DNA from: Bacillota bacterium
GTDB lineage: Bacteria > Bacillota > Sulfobacillia > JAJZYS01 > JAJZLH01
Reading direction: 5' to 3'
Assembly: GCA_021827745.1 (NCBI GenBank)
Contig: JAKAUI010000001.1
Location: 1 to 39,539, forward strand
DNA length: 39,539 bases
The notes under the pieces were generated by a model. That model was given only the letters and a program-made list of their open reading frames with translations. It had not been told where the DNA came from and did not search any database. A program made the position numbers and the translations under genes. How positions within the stretch are numbered: the stretch's first letter is position 1; each line of letters opens with the position of its first letter. Below, in pieces: positions 29,871 through 36,838 of this stretch.

Positions 29871-30786
29871 CGCCCACTGCGACACCTGGCTGAGGCTTCT
29901 GGAGCACGACTCCCGGGACTTTACGAAGACCGACGGACACATCGACCTTGAGCGGCTGATCGCCTCTCCGGTCGGGATCCAGGTGTTTGCGCTGTTCACG
30001 CCGCCGAAGTGGGGCGAAGAGCGCGGCCTTCGCCAGCTGATGCGGCTGTTGAATCTGGCCAAGGAGCTTATGGCCCGCCACCGGTCCGACCTGCGCCCCG
30101 TGCTCACGCAGGGGGATGTAGACGGCCCAGGCGTGGGCGTGCTGCTTTCGGTGGAGGGACTCGACGTGGTGTCCGAGGACCTCGACCTCTTGGATCTCTT
30201 CTTCCACCTCGGCGTGCGCTCGGCGATGCTGACCTGGAACGGCAGAAACCGACTGGCCGACGGGGCGCTGACCCAGGAGTCCGGCGGCGGGCTGAGCCGG
30301 CTCGGCCGCCAGGCGATCCGGCGCATGGCAGAGCTGGGGATGGTCGTCGATGTCTCTCACCTGGCCGAGCGCGCCTTCTGGGATGTGCTGGACGAGATCG
30401 ATGGCCCCCTGATGGCGTCTCATTCCAATGCCCGCGCCCTGTGCGACCATCCCCGAAACCTGACCGACCGCCAGCTCACGGCGCTCGGCGAGCGCCGGGG
30501 CGTGATCGGCATCAACTTCTACAGCCGCTTTCTCGTCCCAGACGGAGAGACCAGCAGCGAGGACCTGCTCCGCCACATGGCGCATGTGCTTGATGTGGCC
30601 GGGCCCCATTCGGTCGGGCTCGGATCGGACTGGGACGGCATTGAGTCCTGGCCGGTGGACGTGCCGGGAGTCGCCGGCATGGCCGCGTTGGCCGAAAAGA
30701 TAGAGGCCCGGTTCGGAACGAGCGCTGCTGGCATCTTGGGCGATAACTTCCGCCGCCTGTTCCGAGCTGTCCTGCCGCCGTCGTGA
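29836..30786 (+). CDS. M19 (renal dipeptidase-type) membrane dipeptidase
   Basis: PIVDAHCDTWLRL; MVVDVSHLAERAFWDVL; PLMASHSNARALCDHPRNLTD; VGLGSDWDGIE. Confidence 0.92.
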   Translation: MSSTLSKRPIVDAHCDTWLRLLEHDSRDFTKTDGHIDLERLIASPVGIQVFALFTPPKWGEERGLRQLMRLLNLAKELMARHRSDLRPVLTQGDVDGPGVGVLLSVEGLDVVSEDLDLLDLFFHLGVRSAMLTWNGRNRLADGALTQESGGGLSRLGRQAIRRMAELGMVVDVSHLAERAFWDVLDEIDGPLMASHSNARALCDHPRNLTDRQLTALGERRGVIGINFYSRFLVPDGETSSEDLLRHMAHVLDVAGPHSVGLGSDWDGIESWPVDVPGVAGMAALAEKIEARFGTSAAGILGDNFRRLFRAVLPPS

Positions 30787-30804
30787 GAGGAGGCCTCGGT
30801 TCAG

Positions 30805-30924
30805 ATGCACGTCGATGCTGACCCCTTGGTCCTGGTCCAGCCGATCTGGGCCACCCTCTTGACCGCCGCCCTTGACGGCTGCGCTCGGGCCGTTGAGACC
30901 AAGATCTTGCGGTCTGAGGCCTGA
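30805..30924 (+). CDS. Small ORF (39 aa), hypothetical
   Basis: ATG 30805 preceded by GAGAGGAGG (30785-30793): MHVDADPLVLVQPIWATLLTAALDGCARAVETKILRSEA, filling the gap between two operon genes. Confidence 0.4.
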   Translation: MHVDADPLVLVQPIWATLLTAALDGCARAVETKILRSEA

Positions 30925-30928
30925 ACCC

Positions 30929-31774
30929 ATGCTGCGCGGCGACCTGCACACCCACACCCTGGCGTCTGACGGAGCCCTCGGCACGCCGGCGCTTTGCACC
31001 CTGGCCCGGCGCCAGGGGCTGGCTGTCTTGGCCATCACCGACCACGACACGGTGGCGGGCTGGCCGGCCGCCGGCCCCGGCTGGCCGCAGGTGGTCGGAG
31101 GCGTACAGATCACGACCAGCCTGGAGGGCGAGACGATCGACCTGCTCGGGTACTACCGGCAGCTGCCGCAGATCACCACATTGCTCTTGGTCGACCTGCA
31201 GGAGGCCAGGCGCAAGCGGGTGACCCAGATGGTGCAGCAGCTGAAGGAGGCCGGAGCGGACATCTCCGACCTGGTGCCGAGCGGGACCGAACTGGCCGAA
31301 CTGGGGCGGCCGCATCTGGCCCAGGCCCTGGTCCGGGCCGGCTGTGCCGAATCGGTGCTGGATGCCTTCGACCGCTTCTTGGACAAGGGACGGCCTGGCT
31401 TTGTTCCGAGAGCAGAGATCCAGACCAAGGATGTGATCGAGGCGATGCACGCCGACCACGGACTGGCCGTCGTGGCCTTCAGCGCAGGAGGCATTCCCGA
31501 TGCGCTGCTCGGCCAACTGGTGGAGTGGGGTCTCGACGGCTTGGAGGCCTACCACCCGAGGGCATCAGCCCAGGAGACGGTGGCGCAGCTGGAGCGTGCC
31601 CACCGCCTTGGCCTTCTGGTGACCGGCGGCAGCGACTTTCACCGCCCGGAGTCCTCCCGTCTGGGCGTCCCTGCCCTCCCGGAGCAGCCGCTGCTCACCT
31701 TTCTGGCAGCCCTGGAACGGCGGCAGATGATCGAAGCCGCTGGCGGGAAGCGCCGCCGCAAGCGCGCCCAGTGA
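30929..31774 (+). CDS. PHP-domain protein (RNase AM/YciV-TrpH-like) with atypical metal site
   Basis: GDLHTHTLASDG, LAITDHDTVAGW, GRPHLAQAL, TGGSDFHRPES. Confidence 0.85.
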   Translation: MLRGDLHTHTLASDGALGTPALCTLARRQGLAVLAITDHDTVAGWPAAGPGWPQVVGGVQITTSLEGETIDLLGYYRQLPQITTLLLVDLQEARRKRVTQMVQQLKEAGADISDLVPSGTELAELGRPHLAQALVRAGCAESVLDAFDRFLDKGRPGFVPRAEIQTKDVIEAMHADHGLAVVAFSAGGIPDALLGQLVEWGLDGLEAYHPRASAQETVAQLERAHRLGLLVTGGSDFHRPESSRLGVPALPEQPLLTFLAALERRQMIEAAGGKRRRKRAQ

Positions 31775-31789
31775 ACGGGAGCGATCGGA

Positions 31790-32233
31790 ATGGCTGAGAT
31801 CGTGGTCACGCGCACAGAGGCCCTGCGGCGCCTGGCGGTGAGCCCAAGCAGACTGCGCCAGCTGGCCGCCTCCTACCGGCCGCTGCTGGGAGCCCTGCCA
31901 AGAGAGGGCCTGACCGAGGCCCAGGTGGCGAGACTTTCCGAGATCCTCACGGCCGAGAGAAAGGGAGCGACCAAGGAGCAGATTCTATCCACTCTCAAGC
32001 CGCTGTCTTTCGAGATCTCGCTGGCTGAGGGCACCTGGCAGGACGATCAAGAGCGGCTTTCGGACGAGGAGCCTCCCGGCTGGCAAGAGGCCGTGGCGGC
32101 TCTTCGCCGCCAGCACGAAGAGGAGAGCGCCCGGCTGCTGGCCGCCATCGTCCACCTCCAGCAGGAGGTGAGCCAGCTGCGCCGGGTTTTGGAAGACTTG
32201 AGCTCAAGGCGCGCCCGAAAGGGGCGCTGGTGA
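31790..32233 (+). CDS. Small protein with predicted N-terminal HTH and C-terminal coiled coil
   Basis: VTRTEALRRLAVSPSRLRQLAAS...LTEAQVARLSEILTAERKGATKEQILSTL then a heptad-rich C-terminus; family not recognised. Confidence 0.55.
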   Translation: MAEIVVTRTEALRRLAVSPSRLRQLAASYRPLLGALPREGLTEAQVARLSEILTAERKGATKEQILSTLKPLSFEISLAEGTWQDDQERLSDEEPPGWQEAVAALRRQHEEESARLLAAIVHLQQEVSQLRRVLEDLSSRRARKGRW

Positions 32234-32332
32234 GGGGCGGCCCTGACCCTAGGCTGCCTGGCGGCGGCGCACCGTTGCCGTGCCTCTATCGTTCCTGTGC
32301 CGGCGATGCGATGATGGGCGCTGGGGCGGCGG

Positions 32333-32349
32333 CGCCGATCTGATCGGCG
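32333..32349. promoter_or_regulatory. 17-nt perfect palindrome upstream of dapF
   Basis: CGCCGATC-T-GATCGGCG, 45 nt before the dapF ATG. Confidence 0.45.
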
Positions 32350-32394
32350 GCGGCGAGCCTTGGAAAATCGATGGGCGGTTGAGGTGCTGTTGAC

Positions 32395-33225
32395 ATGAGC
32401 GAGCTGGCATTCGCCAAGATGGAAGGCGCCGGAAACGACTATATCTACATCGAAGCAGACCGGGCAGACGCCGACTGGAGCAGCCTAGCGGCCAAATTGT
32501 CCGACCGCCACTTCGGCATCGGGGCCGACGGGGTGATCCTGATCGCGCCTTCGAAGGTGGCGGCGGCGCGCATGGTGATGTTCAACGCCGATGGCTCGGA
32601 GGGTGCGATGTGCGGCAACGGCGTGCGCTGCATCGCCCACTACCTGCACCTCACGGGTCGCGGCCGCGAGGTGACGACCATTGAGACCACGTCCGGCGTG
32701 GTCAAGGTGCGCCGTCTGGGCGGCGGGGAGGATCGATACGAGGTGGCGATGGGACCACCCCGCTTCCTGCCGGAGGACGTGCCGGTCTTGGCACAGGTGT
32801 CAGACGGCGGATTCGTCCGGGTCAGCCTCCAACTGACCGATCAGCGTCTGGCCGCCGTGGCCCTGTCGATGGGCAATCCGCATGCCGTCACCTTCTGGCC
32901 TGAGGTCGATCCTTTGGACCTTTCCCGCCTGGGCCCCGCCATCGAGCATCACCGCCTCTTCCCCGAGGGAGCCAATGTGTCGTTTGCCAAGGTGCTGAAC
33001 CGCACGGAGATCGCCCTTCGGGTCTGGGAGAGAGGGACCGGGGAGACCCTGGCCTGTGGCAGCGGCTCGTGTGCCACCGCAGTCTCGGCCGCGCTCAGCG
33101 GTCTCACCGAGCGGGCCGTGACCATCCATGCCCGCGGCGGTGACCTCGCCGTCCGCTGGGAGACAGACTCGGTCTACTTGGCCGGTCCGGCCCGCCTCGT
33201 GTTCTCAGGGACCGTCACCATCTGA
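32395..33225 (+). CDS. dapF: Diaminopimelate epimerase
   Basis: KMEGAGNDYIYIEA; MFNADGSEGAMCGNGVRCIAHYL; GETLACGSGSCATAVSAAL. Confidence 0.95.
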   Translation: MSELAFAKMEGAGNDYIYIEADRADADWSSLAAKLSDRHFGIGADGVILIAPSKVAAARMVMFNADGSEGAMCGNGVRCIAHYLHLTGRGREVTTIETTSGVVKVRRLGGGEDRYEVAMGPPRFLPEDVPVLAQVSDGGFVRVSLQLTDQRLAAVALSMGNPHAVTFWPEVDPLDLSRLGPAIEHHRLFPEGANVSFAKVLNRTEIALRVWERGTGETLACGSGSCATAVSAALSGLTERAVTIHARGGDLAVRWETDSVYLAGPARLVFSGTVTI

Positions 33226-33249
33226 CCCCCGCCCTAAGGAGGTTCCCCG

Positions 33250-34428
33250 ATGCCCCAGCCGGCCCGCCGCCTAGACCGCATCCCGCCGTATCTGTTTGCC
33301 GACCTCGATCGCCAGAAGCGGGCGGTGGAGGCCAGCGGCAAACGGGTGATCTCGTTTTCGATCGGAGACCCGGACCTGCCGACGGCCGATGCCGTGATTG
33401 AGCGGATGGTGGAAGAGGCGCCGCGGCCGGAGCATCACCGCTACCCGCCGTACGAAGGGACGGCTGGCTTTCGGCAGGCGGTCTCTGCGTACTATCGGCG
33501 GCGCTTTTCAGTGGCGCTTGACCCCGACCGCGCGGTCGTGGCGGCGATTGGCTCCAAAGAGGCGATCTCCCACCTGGTGTGGGCCTATGTCGACCCCGGG
33601 GACACGGTGATCGTGCCTGAGCCGGCCTATCCCGTGTACGCCAATCAGACGCTCTTGGCCGGAGGTGAGGTCTATGTCCTGCCGCTCGCCGCAGAGCGCG
33701 GCTTCGTGGCCGATCTCGAGGCAATCCCCCAAGATGTGGCTGACCGGGCCAAGCTCCTGTTTTTGAACTACCCGCACAACCCGACCGGCGCCCTGGCCGA
33801 TCTCGCCTTCTTCGAGCAGGCGGTGGCCTTTTGCCGGCGCCACGATATTCTGCTCGTCTCCGATGCGGCCTACGTGGAGATGACCTTTGGACAGCAGGCG
33901 CCCTCTGTCTTGCAGGTGCCTGGGGCAAACGAGGTGGCCGTCGAGTTCTATTCACTGTCCAAGCCGTTCAACATGACCGGATGGCGGCTGGGGGCCATGG
34001 TCGGCCAGCCGGCGGCTGTGGCCGCCCTGAAGGCGGTCAAGGCCAACACGGACTCTGGACAGTTTTCGGCCATCCAGCGCGCCGGCCAGGAGATTCTGAC
34101 GGCGGGCGCCGAGCAGTTCGTGCTCCGGATGAATGAGGTCTACCGGGCCCGCCGCGATCTGCTGGTCTCCGGCCTGCGCCGCCTGGGCTGGAATGTGCCC
34201 GAGCCGGCGGCCACCTTCTACTTGTGGGCGGCCGTGCCAGGCGGCGACGACCTGGAGTTTGTCCAACGGCTGCTCGAGGAGGCGGGCGTCGCCCTGACGC
34301 CTGGCCAGGGCTTTGGCCAGGCCGGAGCGGGTTATGCTCGATTTGCCCTCACCGTGTCCGAGGCCGAGATCGAAGAGGCGCTAGAACGGCTCGCCGGCGT
34401 CCTGCCAGCCATGCTGCCCAAGGCATAG
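33250..34428 (+). CDS. dapL: LL-diaminopimelate aminotransferase-like class I/II PLP aminotransferase
   Basis: RIPPYLFADLDRQKRAVEASGKRVISFSIGDPDLPTAD; FLNYPHNPTGALAD; EFYSLSKPFNMTGWRLGAMVG; adjacent to dapF. Confidence 0.85.
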   Translation: MPQPARRLDRIPPYLFADLDRQKRAVEASGKRVISFSIGDPDLPTADAVIERMVEEAPRPEHHRYPPYEGTAGFRQAVSAYYRRRFSVALDPDRAVVAAIGSKEAISHLVWAYVDPGDTVIVPEPAYPVYANQTLLAGGEVYVLPLAAERGFVADLEAIPQDVADRAKLLFLNYPHNPTGALADLAFFEQAVAFCRRHDILLVSDAAYVEMTFGQQAPSVLQVPGANEVAVEFYSLSKPFNMTGWRLGAMVGQPAAVAALKAVKANTDSGQFSAIQRAGQEILTAGAEQFVLRMNEVYRARRDLLVSGLRRLGWNVPEPAATFYLWAAVPGGDDLEFVQRLLEEAGVALTPGQGFGQAGAGYARFALTVSEAEIEEALERLAGVLPAMLPKA

Positions 34429-34452
34429 GACGCGCTCTGCGCCGCCCTCTCG

Positions 34453-34482
34453 TTGACATCGCGGACGGCTAGTCCGTACCAT
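34453..34482 (+). promoter_or_regulatory. Predicted promoter upstream of remA-gmk-rpoZ-coaBC-priA-fmt
   Basis: TTGACA (34453-34458), 18 bp, TACCAT (34477-34482). Confidence 0.5.
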
Positions 34483-34538
34483 GAAGCCTACACCCGGTTT
34501 TGGCCGGGCTCGATTGGTTATGGACAAGGGTGGCGGTC

Positions 34539-34820
34539 ATGGAGATCCGGCTGGTCAACATCGGCTTCGGGAACATGGTGGCCGCCCAGCGCATCGTCGC
34601 CATCGTCAGCCCCGAGTCGGCTCCGATCAAGCGGATCATCACTGAGGCAAGAGGCGACGGCTGCCTGATCGACGCCACCTGTGGCCGCCGCACCCGGGCC
34701 GTGCTGATCACCGATTCGAAGCACATCATCTTGTCTGCCGTGCAGCCGGAAACGGTGGCCAACCGACTTCTGGCCAGGAGCGGCAGCGAGGGGTTGGGCG
34801 AGGACGAGGGGGAGTCCTGA
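34539..34820 (+). CDS. remA: RemA-family (DUF370) regulator
   Basis: [77 protein letters not shown]. Confidence 0.92.
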   Translation: MEIRLVNIGFGNMVAAQRIVAIVSPESAPIKRIITEARGDGCLIDATCGRRTRAVLITDSKHIILSAVQPETVANRLLARSGSEGLGEDEGES

Positions 34821-35416
34821 TCAACGGCCTTCTGCTGCTTGTGTCTGGGCCGTCCGGAGCCGGCAAGGGCACGCTCTGCCGCACCTTTTTGCGCCGCCAT
34901 CCCAAGGCCCTGTTCTCAGTGTCGTACACCACCCGCCCGATCCGGCCCGGAGAGGTGGACGGCGTCGACTACCGATTCGTCGATGACGCCACCTTCCGGT
35001 CGGTGGAACGCTCAGGGGGATTCATCGAGACGACCGAGATCTATGGCAATCGCTACGGAACGCCCAGAGAGCCGATCGACAGTCGCCTGGCCAGCGGTCA
35101 CGATGTGGTCGTCGATGTCGACACAGACGGTGGCAAGTGGTTCCGCCGGGCCTATCCGGATGCCGTCTTCATCTTCGTGGTCGCCCCCTCGCAGCGGGTC
35201 TTGCGCCAACGCCTGATCAGACGGGGCGTCGTCGACGAAGAGGAGTTGAGTCGGCGTCTGAACGGCGGTGCCAGAGAGATGATGCGGGCCGAGGAGTACG
35301 ATTATCTGGTGGTGAACGACCGACTGAGTCAGTCGATCGCGGCGCTGGAGGCGATCGTTCACGCCGAGCGCTGCCGGATGAGCAGACGGCGGGAGTGGCT
35401 CGCCAAGATCCGCTGA
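34817..35416 (+). CDS. gmk: Guanylate kinase, probable CTG start
   Basis: [28 protein letters not shown]...[22 protein letters not shown]. The tracked start GTG 34841 would remove the beta strand before the P-loop; CTG 34817 overlaps the remA stop (CTGA). Confidence 0.92.
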   Translation: MINGLLLLVSGPSGAGKGTLCRTFLRRHPKALFSVSYTTRPIRPGEVDGVDYRFVDDATFRSVERSGGFIETTEIYGNRYGTPREPIDSRLASGHDVVVDVDTDGGKWFRRAYPDAVFIFVVAPSQRVLRQRLIRRGVVDEEELSRRLNGGAREMMRAEEYDYLVVNDRLSQSIAALEAIVHAERCRMSRRREWLAKIR

Positions 35417-35447
35417 CCGAACTGACACCAAAGAAGGAGGAGACCTG

Positions 35448-35654
35448 ATGACCAAGCAGCCGGCCGTGGACGATCTGATGTCGATCATCGACTCCCGCTA
35501 CGCCCTGGTGGTGGTGGTCGCCAAGCGGGCCAGGAGCCTGATCTCGGCCCAGCAGGACGAGGAGACGCATGTCAACCCGGTGACCGCCAGCATTCGCGAG
35601 CTGCAGACCGGAGATCTGCGCTACTACCGGGTGCCGCAGGCCGCAGACAAGTAG
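35448..35654 (+). CDS. rpoZ: RNA polymerase omega subunit
   Basis: DDLMSIIDSRYALVVVVAKRARSLIS...NPVTASIRELQTGDLRY; located between gmk and coaBC. Confidence 0.88.
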   Translation: MTKQPAVDDLMSIIDSRYALVVVVAKRARSLISAQQDEETHVNPVTASIRELQTGDLRYYRVPQAADK

Positions 35655-35656
35655 CA

Positions 35657-36838
35657 ATGTCCAGCGCAAGGCGCCTGCTGCTCGGGGTGACGGGCGGCAT
35701 CGCGGCGATCAAGGCGCCCTTGCTGGCCAGCCAGCTGGTTCAGGCCGGCTACGAGGTCGAGACGGTGCTGACCTCGGGAGCCGAGGCCTTCTTGAAGCCG
35801 CTGGCCATCTCCGCCCTGACCCACCGGCGAGTCTTCACCGATGCTGACTTCCTGGTCGCCGACGGCTCGATCCGCCACGTCGACCTGGCGCACAGCTGTC
35901 AGATCGCGCTGGTGGCGCCGGCGTCGGCCGCTTTTTTGGCACACCTGGTCCAAGGAGACGCCTCCAGTCTGTTGGTGGCCACACTCCTCGGCTTTTCGGG
36001 CCCGCTCTATCTGGCGCCGGCGATGGAGCCGGAAATGTGGCAGCATGCGGCCGTCCAGGCCAACGTGGCGACCGTGCTGGCCCGGGGAGCGCGCCTGATC
36101 GGCCCGGCGTCGGGACGCCTCGCCTCTGGGGCGAACGGCGTCGGCCGGATGTCAGAGGTGGACGAGATCGTGGCAGCGGTGCGGGCGGCCGTGAGCGGCC
36201 CTCTGAGCGGTCAGCGCGTGCTGATCACTGCCGGGCCGACCCGCGAGCACCTGGATGATGTCCGCTTTTTCTCGAACGCCGCCAGCGGCAAGATGGGGCT
36301 GGCCATGGCCGAGGCGGCCAGGGATCTTGGGGCGCAGGTCACGGTTGTGCTCGGTCCCACCCATCTGCCGCCGCCACCGGGTGTGGACGTGGTCGCCGTG
36401 GAGAGCGCAAGCGAGATGTTTGATGCCGTCAGCGCCCGCTTTTCGACCTGCGACCTCTTGGCCGGGGTGGCGGCGGTGGCCGACATCGCCCCGGCCCAGA
36501 GGGTAGCCGGAAAGGTGGCCAAGGGGGCGCTTGGCGATACGCTTGCCATCCAGGGGACAAAGGACATCATGGCCTGGGCCGGCGCCCACCGCCAGCACCA
36601 GAAGCTGATCGGCTTCGCCGCCCAGGCCGGGCTGGACGAGCGCGCCGCCCTGACCAAGCTGGCCGAAAAACGGCTCGACCTGATCGTGCTCAACGACATC
36701 AACGAGCCGGGCGCCGGCTTTGGCACAGACACCAACCACGTGCTCATTCTGAGCGCCAAGGGGGTGCGCCACGAGGCCAGAGGCACTAAGCGGGCGGTGG
36801 CCGACACCATCTGGAGCCTGATCGGAGCGACGCCGTGA
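35657..36838 (+). CDS. coaBC: Bifunctional phosphopantothenoylcysteine decarboxylase/phosphopantothenate-cysteine ligase
   Basis: LLLGVTGGIAAIKAPLLASQLVQAG; APAMEPEMW; ITAGPTREHLDDVRFFSNAASGKMGLAMAEAA; KRLDLIVLNDI. Confidence 0.93.
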   Translation: MSSARRLLLGVTGGIAAIKAPLLASQLVQAGYEVETVLTSGAEAFLKPLAISALTHRRVFTDADFLVADGSIRHVDLAHSCQIALVAPASAAFLAHLVQGDASSLLVATLLGFSGPLYLAPAMEPEMWQHAAVQANVATVLARGARLIGPASGRLASGANGVGRMSEVDEIVAAVRAAVSGPLSGQRVLITAGPTREHLDDVRFFSNAASGKMGLAMAEAARDLGAQVTVVLGPTHLPPPPGVDVVAVESASEMFDAVSARFSTCDLLAGVAAVADIAPAQRVAGKVAKGALGDTLAIQGTKDIMAWAGAHRQHQKLIGFAAQAGLDERAALTKLAEKRLDLIVLNDINEPGAGFGTDTNHVLILSAKGVRHEARGTKRAVADTIWSLIGATP

